This document shows positions 5,348 to 11,637 of a DNA stretch of 11,637 nt, one piece after another. A model generated the notes under the pieces. It made no database searches, was not told the DNA's origin, and saw only the letters and a program-made list of their open reading frames with translations. This DNA is from JAYEJW01 sp034716535 (GTDB lineage: Bacteria > Pseudomonadota > Gammaproteobacteria > Chromatiales > Chromatiaceae), in the NCBI GenBank assembly GCA_034716535.1, contig JAYEJW010000283.1:1-11637 (forward strand), given 5' to 3'. Numbering within the stretch: the stretch's first letter is position 1; every line of letters starts with the position of its first letter. Made by a program: the position numbers and the translations under genes.

Positions 5348-6826
5348 ATGGCAAAGCACAGGTCGACCGCTTCGGGCGATAACGCCGACAGGGCCGCCGT
5401 TGGCGTGTCGGCAGTCGGAATCGCGAACGAGACCGCCGTTCTGCGCCGCCGGCTCGAAATGGCGAGGGAAGAGACCGCGCGTCTGTCGCGAGAGCTTACC
5501 CAAGCGCGCGAGCTCATGGAGAAAAGGGAAAAGGCCTCGGTCGACGAGCATCAGACGCTGCAGCAGGAGCTCGACAGCTTTCGTCAGGGACTGCGGGACA
5601 AGGAGCGAATCATCGCGGTCATGGTCGAGCAATCCCGGCGCCTGGAAGACGAGCTCCAAGAGCAGCACCTGGCTTACAACGGGCTGCGGCAGAATCTCGA
5701 GCAAAAGAAGCTTACGTTGGTCGAAGCGCGGGAGCTGGTGGATCGTCTGACCGCGAATCACAAGACGCTTAACGAACGCTATCAGACGCTGTTGTCCTCG
5801 GCTCGTACCGTCCAAGAGGCGGCTGCCCAGCCGGTGATGCCCTCGTCGTTGCGGTCGTGGCTTGCCCTCGACGGCCGTTTCCTCATGGGCCTGGCCGCCA
5901 GCGCCTTGTTGGGCGTGCTCGTGGGGGCGTGGTCATTCAAGGCTCCGTCGCCGCTTGTCGAGCTGCCGCAACGTGCGGGCGACGGCGTAGCGCTTAACGA
6001 TGCTGTCGGTTCCCAGAAACCTGCTTTCGAGGGTCCTCGGGTACAGGGAGACAGGCCCCAGCTCGACGCCCAGGCGCAACAGGTCGAGCCGGTTGTCGTG
6101 CAGGCCCTGCGGGATCGACTGCGCAACAACTCCTTCGGCCCCCGGATGCTCGTACTCAAAGGCGGAACCTTTACCATGGGGAATTTCGGGGCCCTACCCA
6201 CCGACGACGATGGGCCCGTCCGCGAGCTGCGCCTGGGTGGGTTCCTGATCGGCGCCACGGAGGTCACTTTCGAAGAATACGACCGGTTTGCGCGCGCGAC
6301 AGGCAGGCGCCTTCCGCGAGACTTCGGCTGGGGCCGGGGACGGCGTCCCGTCGTGGACGTGAGCTGGACCGACGCCCGTGCCTATGCCGACTGGTTGTCG
6401 CGCCAGACCGGGCAACGCTACCGCCTACCCAGCGAGGCGGAGTGGGAATACGCCGCGGGCGCGGACCGACGCTCGCACTTCTGGTGGGGGTACGACCCCG
6501 AACGGGGCAAAGCCGTATGCTTCGACTGCGGAAGCAGATGGGACAACCGCTCCACCGCCCCGGTGGGGACCTTCGATCCCAATCCCTTCGGCCTTTACGA
6601 CACGGCCGGCAATGTCATGGAGTGGGTGGAGGATTGCCACCACCCGAGCTATGTCGACGCGCCGACGGACGGGCGACCCTGGATCGGCGAAACCTGTGAG
6701 TTCCGAGTTGCCCGTGGGGGGGCGTTCAACAAGTCCGCCAGGTCCATGCACACGACCGCGCGCCACCGCTTCAGCGCAGATACCCGGATCGACATGATCG
6801 GCTTTCGCCTTGCCCGAGATGAATAG
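5348..6826 (+). CDS. Coiled-coil, single-pass membrane protein with FGE-sulfatase (SUMF1) domain
   Basis: A 492-residue three-part protein. Residues ~28-155 are a long charged coiled coil (LRRRLEMAREETARLSREL onward). Residues ~178-196 form a membrane segment (FLMGLAASALLGVLVGAW). Residues ~266-490 form an FGE-sulfatase fold: MLVLKGGTFTMGNF, IGATEVTFEEYDRFA, VDVSWTDARAYADWLS, YRLPSEAEWEYAA, CFDCGSRWDN, APVGTFDPNPFGLYDTAGNV, MEWVEDC and RVARGGAFN. Genuine formylglycine-generating oxidases use two cysteines shortly after the GG(S/A) motif. Here that segment (GGAFNKSARSMHTTARHRF) has none, so oxidase activity is unlikely and a structural, signalling or ligand-binding role is more probable. The domain should face the periplasm if the coiled coil is cytoplasmic. 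The ATG at 5348 is preferred over a TTG at 5333; no clear Shine-Dalgarno. It is first of a tightly packed run with the two genes below. Confidence 0.88.
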   Translation: MAKHRSTASGDNADRAAVGVSAVGIANETAVLRRRLEMAREETARLSRELTQARELMEKREKASVDEHQTLQQELDSFRQGLRDKERIIAVMVEQSRRLEDELQEQHLAYNGLRQNLEQKKLTLVEARELVDRLTANHKTLNERYQTLLSSARTVQEAAAQPVMPSSLRSWLALDGRFLMGLAASALLGVLVGAWSFKAPSPLVELPQRAGDGVALNDAVGSQKPAFEGPRVQGDRPQLDAQAQQVEPVVVQALRDRLRNNSFGPRMLVLKGGTFTMGNFGALPTDDDGPVRELRLGGFLIGATEVTFEEYDRFARATGRRLPRDFGWGRGRRPVVDVSWTDARAYADWLSRQTGQRYRLPSEAEWEYAAGADRRSHFWWGYDPERGKAVCFDCGSRWDNRSTAPVGTFDPNPFGLYDTAGNVMEWVEDCHHPSYVDAPTDGRPWIGETCEFRVARGGAFNKSARSMHTTARHRFSADTRIDMIGFRLARDE

Positions 6827-7736
6827 GTCCCCGCCGACCGGGCCCCGGCGCATCCTCGGTGTTGGTATCGCCACGCTCGATATCATCAACGAGGTGGCTA
6901 CCTATCCCGCGGAGGACGATGAGGTGCGCGCCCTGGGACAACGGCGGTGTCGCGGCGGGAACGCCACAAACACGCTGGTCGTGCTCAGTCAGCTCGGACA
7001 CGCCTGCGCCTTGGCCGGCACGCTCGCGGACGATGTCCAGAGCGGAGAGATCTTGCGTGACCTGAAGGCTCACGGTGTCGATATCGAACCCTGCGTCCGC
7101 CACGCGGGGAGCCACACGCCCACGTCCTACGTCACACTGAGCCGTGCCAGCGGCAGTCGTACCATCGTGCATCACCGGGATCTGCCGGAGCTCAGGGCGG
7201 CCGAGCTCGCGGCCGTCGATCTTGCCGGGTACGACTGGGTCCATTTCGAAGGCCGCAACCCGGGGGAGACCGCAGCCATGATCCGCGATTGCGTGGCGCG
7301 CCGTCCCGATCTCGAGATCTCGGTTGAAGTGGAGAAACCGCGCCCCGGCATCGAACGGTTGCTCCAGGGCCCGCAGGTTCTGCTCTTCTCTCGCGCCTAC
7401 GCCCGCAGCTGCGGGTACGAGGACCCCGAGCCTTTTCTCGCCGATCAGTGGCCATGGACGGGGGCGCAGCTGCTGGTCCTGCCCTGGGGCGAGGACGGCG
7501 CCTTCGCCCAGGTCCGGGACGGCCCGGTCTGCTTCGCACCTCCCTACGCGCCGTCTCGCGTCACCGACACGCTGGGGGCCGGGGATGTCTTCAACGCCGC
7601 GGTGATCGACGGCTTGCTCGCCGGTCTGGATCTGGCGAGGGTGCTGGGGCGTGCCAATCGGCTCGCGGGGGTCAAGTGCGGTCTCTCCGGCCTGAAGGGC
7701 CTGGTCATGCGTGCCCGCAAGGCGGGTCTGTTGTGA
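6819..7736 (+). CDS. PfkB-family kinase, ketohexokinase-like
   Basis: A 305-residue sugar kinase of the PfkB/ribokinase superfamily. Besides the general motifs (GGNATN at 46-51 and DTLGAGD at 250-256, with D256 the catalytic base), long stretches resemble animal ketohexokinase as I remember it: GIATLDIINEVATYPAEDDE near 16-35, SRTIVHH near 113-119, WVHFEGRNPGE at 140-150, ISVEVEKPR at 167-175, DVFNAAVIDGLL and AGVKCGL near the end. This points to phosphorylation of a ketose or related furanose at the 1-position, though specificity cannot be proven by sequence reading. The ATG start overlaps the upstream stop by 8 bases, and the stop overlaps the next start by 4, so it is almost certainly co-translated with both neighbours. 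A TTG at 6810 is an alternative start. Confidence 0.9.
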   Translation: MNRSPPTGPRRILGVGIATLDIINEVATYPAEDDEVRALGQRRCRGGNATNTLVVLSQLGHACALAGTLADDVQSGEILRDLKAHGVDIEPCVRHAGSHTPTSYVTLSRASGSRTIVHHRDLPELRAAELAAVDLAGYDWVHFEGRNPGETAAMIRDCVARRPDLEISVEVEKPRPGIERLLQGPQVLLFSRAYARSCGYEDPEPFLADQWPWTGAQLLVLPWGEDGAFAQVRDGPVCFAPPYAPSRVTDTLGAGDVFNAAVIDGLLAGLDLARVLGRANRLAGVKCGLSGLKGLVMRARKAGLL

Positions 7737-8104
7737 GCGCAGACCTTCCGCCCCTGTGCGCCGTGGCGGACCTGGGTGACCCGGGGAGCCGGGGCTTCAC
7801 CCTCGACACGCCCGCTGGAGCATTGGAGCTCTTCCTGGTCCGCAAAGCCGGCAGCCTGTATGCGTACCGGAACGGCTGTCCCCACACCGGCGCCACCCTG
7901 GAGTGGCTTCCGCACCGTTTTCTGGACGCGGACGGTGAGCTGATTCAGTGCGGTCTACATGGCGCCCTGTTCCGCATCGCGACCGGCGAATGCCTGCGCG
8001 GACCCTGTCTGGGCGATTCCCTCGAGACCCTGCCGATCGAGATACTCGACGGACAGATCTACCTGGCTTTGCCAAGTATTCTCAGCCGCTCGCGCCTATC
8101 TTAG
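7733..8104 (+). CDS. Rieske [2Fe-2S] ferredoxin-like protein
   Basis: A 123-residue soluble Rieske protein. The cluster ligands are visible: C49-P-H51 in NGCPHTGATLEW, and C73-G-L-H76 in IQCGLHGALF, followed by ATGECLRGPC at 83-92. The 21-residue gap between the two ligand pairs is somewhat long but fits a subfamily I recall with the CPHTG...LDW signature. No signal peptide or membrane segment, so it is a cytoplasmic electron carrier or a component of an oxygenase-type system; no oxygenase or reductase gene is adjacent. The GTG start at 7733 overlaps the kinase stop (GTGA), the natural coupling point; the frame is open far upstream inside the kinase gene but that part has no homology. It ends the operon: the next sequence is a gene relic. 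Confidence 0.88.
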   Translation: MSADLPPLCAVADLGDPGSRGFTLDTPAGALELFLVRKAGSLYAYRNGCPHTGATLEWLPHRFLDADGELIQCGLHGALFRIATGECLRGPCLGDSLETLPIEILDGQIYLALPSILSRSRLS

Positions 8105-8204
8105 TGCCATTCCCCACTGGGAGGTTTCGATCTCTTGCCAGGGGGCGGCCAATGGTCGATCCTGCAACGCTGGGGAAAAAGGAAAGACGCGACCCCAACG
8201 ACGA

Positions 8205-8529
8205 GGTGACGGGGTCGACGACGCGCCGGCCCTGAAACGCGCCGATGTGGGTGTCGCCATGGGCGGAAACGGCACGGAGGTGGCGAAGGAGGCCGCCGAG
8301 ATGGTGCTAGCCGATGACAATTTCGCCTCCATCGTCCATGCCTTTGAGGAGGGTCGAACCGTATACGACAACCTAAAGAAAGCCATTCTCTTGATACTGC
8401 CTACCAACGGCGGGGAGGCGCTGGTCATTCTGGGCGCGCATCGTCCTCGTGGCCTCTTCCGTGCTGGTACTGGTCGAATTGGAAAAGGCCGTCTTCCGAC
8501 GTATCGGCAAGGTCCGCGGAGGGACATAA
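8205..8529 (+). pseudogene. Relic of a cation-transporting P-type ATPase (N-terminus and membrane domain lost)
   Basis: At 8205 a P-type ATPase frame appears abruptly: GDGVDDAPALKRADVGVAMG, then GTEVAKEAAEMVLADDNFAS, VYDNLKKAILLILPTNGGEA and LVILGA. This is the end of the phosphorylation domain and the start of the following membrane region. The hallmark TGDGVNDAP reads GDGVDDAP, with N changed to D. At about 8437-8439 homology jumps to another frame that encodes a hydrophobic RIVLVASSVLVLVELEKAVF and a basic end, stopping at TAA 8527-8529; this resembles the last helix of the same ATPase. So roughly the first 600 residues and most of the C-terminal transmembrane bundle are deleted. It cannot work. 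The stretch 8105-8204 shows no recognisable sequence. The relic keeps its spacing to the stress-protein relic, as expected of a former operon. Confidence 0.85.
8518..8523 (+). promoter_or_regulatory. Shine-Dalgarno of the stress-protein relic
   Basis: GGAGGG lies seven bases before the ATG at 8531, inside the last codons of the ATPase relic. It shows that the downstream gene was once translated from this start. Confidence 0.6.
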
Positions 8530-8530
8530 G

Positions 8531-8807
8531 ATGAAACGCTTCAAAAACGTCCTTTCCGCTACCGAACCCGTGTCCGGGAACGGGCCGGCGTTCGAACGCG
8601 TGGTGGCCCTGGCTGAAGAAAACCAGGCCCGCGTGACCGTGGTCTCTCTGCTGGAAGAGGTTTCCGGCCGGCGACCGGGTTGCCGCTCGGGGTGTTTCGG
8701 CACGCAGGCTTCAAGGCACCATGGTAGAGAAGCGACAACGGCAGATGGATGAGCGGATAGCTCCAGTCAGTTCCAGCGGGGTTTCGGGGAGGATATGTGC
8801 AACTTGA
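8531..8807 (+). pseudogene. Universal stress protein (UspA family) gene broken by a 1-base frameshift and truncated
   Basis: The first ~43 codons read as a normal UspA-family start: MKRFKNVLSATEP, then ALAEENQARVTVVSLLEEV. After the GTT codon near 8660 the frame loses homology and stops at 8752. If one T of the ttt run at 8661-8663 is removed, the frame continues as EVPAGDRVAARGVSARRLQG, then TMVEKRQRQMDERIAPVSS, which fits the family, and stops at TGA 8805-8807. Even then the protein is only about half of a normal Usp domain, since the ATP-binding GxxG-type C-terminal part is absent. It sits one base after the P-type ATPase stop, a pairing common in gammaproteobacteria. Both members are decayed, so the loss looks old and joint. 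A sequencing error alone would not explain the truncation. Confidence 0.8.
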
Positions 8808-9118
8808 CGTCGCCTGGGTTTAATTTCATATACTGTCCCCCGAATTGTCATAATGTTTAAGCGCTTGCGGGGTAGCAAAGTTATGCGTCAGAGTGGTGTT
8901 GATACTCTGATAACCGAGGAACCGGATGACCGAATTGGTCACGTCCGGATCTGTGGGGGGGATGGCCAGTAATACCGGTCTCTACCCGGAAGCGGTGTGG
9001 AAAACGAGCCACCGGGTGGAGAGCGCCGAGCCCGCATCGAATCGATGGATGCGTTGCGGTTCGCCACGTCCAAGAAACAGTTTTACTGGCCAGAGACCTG
9101 CTGACTGGAGGCGGTCTG
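8808..9118. other. 311-bp stretch without an intact gene; contains an intron remnant
   Basis: The region separates the stress-protein relic from the end of the WD40 gene. It contains a 7-bp hairpin tcagagt (8888-8894) / actctga (8904-8910) and the domain V-like element described separately. A short open frame (ATG 9045 to TGA 9104) encodes MDALRFATSKKQFYWPETC. It could be the tail of a lost gene, since the same frame is open back to 8973, but I do not recognise it. There is no reverse transcriptase. No terminator for the minus-strand WD40 gene is obvious. Confidence 0.45.
8919..8987 (+). ncRNA. Group II intron 3' end remnant (domains V and VI)
   Basis: Bases 8919-8951 fit the group II domain V pattern: a GAACCGGAT 5' arm, a small gacc/ggtc stem (8928-8931 / 8937-8940), then ACGTCCGG, which repairs with CCGGAT exactly as the bacterial consensus does, including the AC bulge. 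Length is 33 against the usual 34. Deviations: the apical loop is gaatt instead of a GNRA tetraloop, and the 3' arm reads CCGGATC instead of CCGGTTC, which breaks one pair next to the catalytic triad, itself AAC rather than AGC. A G-rich hairpin with GTAA in its loop region follows (8954-8984) and ends in ctaccc, like domain VI and a 3' splice site. The maturase and the 5' domains are missing, so this is a dead fragment. Confidence 0.6.
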
Positions 9119-11637
9119 CTATTCGGATTCACACTGATACCGCTCGTCATACGACTCCGGCGATCCGCCGAACCGTTCCCACTCCGCATTACTGAGCTCC
9201 TGGGTGACCAGCTCGCATAGCCGCTTGGCGAGATCCTCGGCCTTCACCTCGCGAATTCTGATCCCGCCCCTTTGGTCGCCCGATGCCAGCCAACGCCCCG
9301 CGGGGTCAAAAGCGACCGACTGCACCCCGCTCTTGCCGTGATCGGAGAATATTTTTGGTTCGCCCCAGCGCCCGTCGACCTCCCACCAGAGCCCCACCGT
9401 GTTGTCGTCGCCAGCGGAGGCGAGCTTCGGCGCGGCATCGGAGGCGTAGACGCTCATGTCCGGATTGAATGCCACATCGAATACGGTTCCTACGTGCCCG
9501 CGGAGGCGCGCCGGTGGCGTCTCCCAGTCCTTCGTCGTCCATATGAGGATCTGTCCGTCCTCGCCGGCGGAGGCCAGCAAGCTACCGTTGGGGCTGAAGG
9601 AGAGTGCCCAAATCGCACCCTGGTGTCCTTCGTACGCACCCAGCCGGCGCGCCTTTCCGTGTCCCTCGCTGATCGACCATACATGTATGCGGCGGTCCTG
9701 GCTACCGGTTACCAACAGCTTGCCATCAGGATGGAAGGAAACCGCGCGCACCGGTTGCTCGTGCATCAAAACGCTGGCGGGTTCTTGTTCCCCCGCGAGC
9801 ACTCCCTCGACGCTCCAGAGGCGTACGGACTTGTCCCAACTGGCAGTGGCCAGATGGGTGCCGTCGGGGGAAAAGGCGATCGACCAGAGGCCGTCGGTAT
9901 GGCCTTTAACTGTCCTGTTTCTTGTCTTCGGGGATGCGGTATCGATGATTTGGAAGCTGTCGTTCGAGTATGCCGCCGCTACTAAGGAGCCCGACGACGG
10001 ATCTCCTGAATCGCTGGTCTCCGGGTTGGGGAAAACGGCTATATCACGTACCCATGCTGAGGCAAAGTCCAAATCTCGTTTTGTTATTTCCCTCAGCTTG
10101 GGATCTTTCTCCGGAGACCAGTTCCAAAACTGTACCTTGCCTCCAAAGTCTGCGCTGATCAGTTCGCTTCCGCCCGAGAGGAAGCGAAGGGCATTGATCT
10201 TTTCCGCTTGATCGTGACGTTCCGATACCACTGTCAGGTTGGTCTTGGTATCGAGTAACCAGCTACGTTCGACGGCAAAGGTATCGATCGAGAGAATCCG
10301 TTTGTCCTCTTGCGTGAAATCGACATGCACGACGCCGCTTTTCTGTCCTTCGAGATCCCCCCTGTCCAGCTTTTTTAGGTCCAGTCCGTTCCACAACTCG
10401 ATGCTTCCCTCGGATCCGCCGGTTACGATGATCTTGCTGTCTTTGCCGAATGCGGCGGACAGAAAGTCTTCCGCCAGTTTGGACTCGTTTCGGTTCTTTG
10501 TCCGTATTCGCGTCAGTTTGCCGTTTTTCTCCAGCGTCCAGACTCGGATTGTCTGCTTCGCGCCCACACCGACCAGTCGTTCGCCCTTCCTGTCGAAGCT
10601 CAAATCTAAAATGCGTTTTGGAAACGTGTCTCCCGGTTGGTTGCTGAGTTGAATCATTTGCGTGGGCTGTTCCGATTCGCTCTTACGTAGCAGTTCTTGT
10701 ATGTCGACCAGGCGTATCTCGCTTTGGCTGGCGCCGGGTAGACCGATAGCGAGATAGCGTCCTTTCGGGTCCACAGCGATAACGGGGGGAAGCTCCATCG
10801 AGGACTTCGTGCCTTCCCAGCTCAGACGCCATCGTTTTTTGCCGGAGTGCCTGTCCAACCAGAGTCCATTTTGCGTCACCGTAACGAGTTGTCCCCCGTT
10901 TTCGATGAAGGCCAAGTCAGCCAAGTCGCCGCATTTCTCTTGCCATAAAAGTTGTGCGTCGGGTTCCGAGAGATCCCAGAGAATAAGTGAATCGTCGAGG
11001 ATTCCGGCGAGACGGGTACCGTCCGGGTGGAGTGCCAGGACGCGGATCTGCTCACCTCCGGTCTCGACGGTTATTTCGCGCGGCTGGTCTATGTAGGGCA
11101 ACACAACAGCATAATCCGCGCCGGCTTTGCGGTAGGCGACGGCTTGGCCGTCGTGTCCGACCAGGATGGAGCTCCTCTCCGGAGGCTCCTCGATCAAGCG
11201 GCGGGTCTCGGAAAAATAACGGCCGCTCACGCCTTCCAATACATCCCTTAGCGCATCATTCACGAGAGACGCGCGTTTAGCAGGATCGTCTGCGCGTTTA
11301 TTGAGTGGGAAGGCCTGCAGCGCCAACAAGGCCGCCAATCCGTCGTCCAGAGTTTTTCTTTGCTGTTGTCCGGCTTGGATGACAAATGTCTGGATTCGGG
11401 AGTCGCGTGTCTGAGCTTGGAGGTGCCGATTGGCCTCTTCCAAACCGGCCTTGCTGGTCTTCAGGCTCGATTGTACCAGTTCAAGCTCTTTATATGCTTT
11501 TTCGCGCTCTATTACTTCATCCTGAAGCTGTTGGTTGGCGTTTTCCAAACCGGCCTTGCTGGTCTTCAGGCTCGATTGTACCAGTTCAAGCTCTTTATAT
11601 GCTTTTTCGCGCTCTATTACTTCATCCTGAAGTTGTT
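9119..11637 (-). CDS. WD40 beta-propeller protein with repetitive coiled coil, N-terminal part beyond window
   Basis: The frame is open from the right window edge to TAG at 9119-9121, about 839 residues, and the true start lies outside. Order from the edge inwards: a coiled coil of 35-residue repeats (11440-11637), a short linker, a helical segment DGLAALLALQAFPLNKRADD of the kind that precedes propellers in STAND-type WD40 proteins, and about a dozen propeller blades. The last five or six blades (9122-9904) are clear: AFSPDGTHLATASWDKSVRLW, SFHPDGKLLVTGSQDRRIHVW, SFSPNGSLLASAGEDGQILIW and others. The C-terminus VTQELSNAEWERFGG is the characteristic helix-capped end of these proteins. Blades bind partner proteins or sense ligands; the effector (NTPase, protease, TIR or similar) would be N-terminal. 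It has no neighbour on its strand here. Domain identity is sure; cellular role is not. Confidence 0.85.
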   Translation of the reverse strand, partial: QLQDEVIEREKAYKELELVQSSLKTSKAGLENANQQLQDEVIEREKAYKELELVQSSLKTSKAGLEEANRHLQAQTRDSRIQTFVIQAGQQQRKTLDDGLAALLALQAFPLNKRADDPAKRASLVNDALRDVLEGVSGRYFSETRRLIEEPPERSSILVGHDGQAVAYRKAGADYAVVLPYIDQPREITVETGGEQIRVLALHPDGTRLAGILDDSLILWDLSEPDAQLLWQEKCGDLADLAFIENGGQLVTVTQNGLWLDRHSGKKRWRLSWEGTKSSMELPPVIAVDPKGRYLAIGLPGASQSEIRLVDIQELLRKSESEQPTQMIQLSNQPGDTFPKRILDLSFDRKGERLVGVGAKQTIRVWTLEKNGKLTRIRTKNRNESKLAEDFLSAAFGKDSKIIVTGGSEGSIELWNGLDLKKLDRGDLEGQKSGVVHVDFTQEDKRILSIDTFAVERSWLLDTKTNLTVVSERHDQAEKINALRFLSGGSELISADFGGKVQFWNWSPEKDPKLREITKRDLDFASAWVRDIAVFPNPETSDSGDPSSGSLVAAAYSNDSFQIIDTASPKTRNRTVKGHTDGLWSIAFSPDGTHLATASWDKSVRLWSVEGVLAGEQEPASVLMHEQPVRAVSFHPDGKLLVTGSQDRRIHVWSISEGHGKARRLGAYEGHQGAIWALSFSPNGSLLASAGEDGQILIWTTKDWETPPARLRGHVGTVFDVAFNPDMSVYASDAAPKLASAGDDNTVGLWWEVDGRWGEPKIFSDHGKSGVQSVAFDPAGRWLASGDQRGGIRIREVKAEDLAKRLCELVTQELSNAEWERFGGSPESYDERYQCESE
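11440..11637 (-). repeat. 105-bp in-frame tandem repeats encoding the coiled coil
   Basis: The period is exactly 105 bp (35 codons): one full copy at 11440-11544 and a second at 11545-11637 cut by the window edge. Over the 93 comparable bases I count one difference, a silent CAG/CAA change. The encoded unit begins ENANQQLQDEVIEREKAYKE and goes on with LELVQSSLKTSKAGL, a heptad-like amphipathic helix. A degenerate start of another unit (EEANRHLQAQ) lies just downstream in the protein. More copies may exist outside the window. Confidence 0.9.

Noticed and set aside
5248..5517. N-terminal extension of the GGT-like protein up to 5517
   Set aside because: The extra 90 residues are Ser/Arg-rich without family similarity and lie over the promoter and 5' end of the divergent gene; homology begins at GVIAAGHEKTAE.
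7448..7732. Longer Rieske protein beginning inside the kinase gene
   Set aside because: The upstream 95 codons are an Arg/Gly-rich shadow of the kinase frame; the GTG at 7733 overlapping the kinase stop is the natural start and the protein then has normal length.
8785..8860. Possible 5' end of the group II intron near gtgcaacttg (8797), or an IS end near actgtcccccgaattg
   Set aside because: The first lacks the full GUGYG-type consensus and the required domain I structure; the second is only a vague memory of transposon-flanking sequence, with no matching inverted partner found.
9272..10211. Long plus-strand open frames opposite the WD40 gene (9272-9985 and 9456-10211)
   Set aside because: They are antisense to clear WD40 blades and carry no motif of their own.

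Overview
The window looks like chromosomal DNA of a GC-rich gammaproteobacterium, probably a chemolithotrophic or Chromatiales-like lineage. This rests on family resemblance and composition: a CbbQ/NorQ-type ATPase, a DUF2092 gene with its small secreted companion, a P-type ATPase/universal stress protein pair, and REP-like and 9-bp intergenic repeats. No rRNA or other marker gene is present, so the taxonomy is an inference.

Left part (1-3017). The 3' end of a DUF2092 gene is translationally coupled to a small exported protein. A 538-bp stretch without a gene follows; it holds two hairpins, one of them a UUCG-capped terminator. Then come an orphan cbbQ/norQ-type MoxR ATPase without a von Willebrand factor A partner, a stand-alone MlaC-family periplasmic protein with a strong Shine-Dalgarno, and 361 bp of palindromic REP-like sequence.

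Middle part (3018-8104). A membrane-anchored retropepsin-like aspartic protease converges on a gamma-glutamyltransferase-like gene across a roughly 150-bp element with terminal inverted repeats and 9-bp tandem repeats inside. Divergent from the GGT-like gene is a tight three-gene run: a coiled-coil/transmembrane/FGE-sulfatase-fold protein, a kinase strikingly like animal ketohexokinase, and a Rieske [2Fe-2S] protein. Stops and starts overlap by 8 and 4 bp, so these are probably one operon. Their joint function is unknown to me, and this is the best candidate here for an undescribed housekeeping module.

Right part (8105-11637). This is a decay zone followed by a large accessory gene. It contains a P-type ATPase relic with its membrane region deleted, a universal stress protein gene broken by a 1-base frameshift, and a probable group II intron 3' end (domains V-VI) without its reverse transcriptase. 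On the minus strand is the C-terminal part of a big WD40 beta-propeller protein. Its N-terminal side runs off the window through a coiled coil encoded by nearly identical 105-bp tandem repeats. Such C-termini are usually attached to STAND NTPase or other effector modules, so the missing 5' part matters most for deciding whether this is a conflict/defence or signalling protein.
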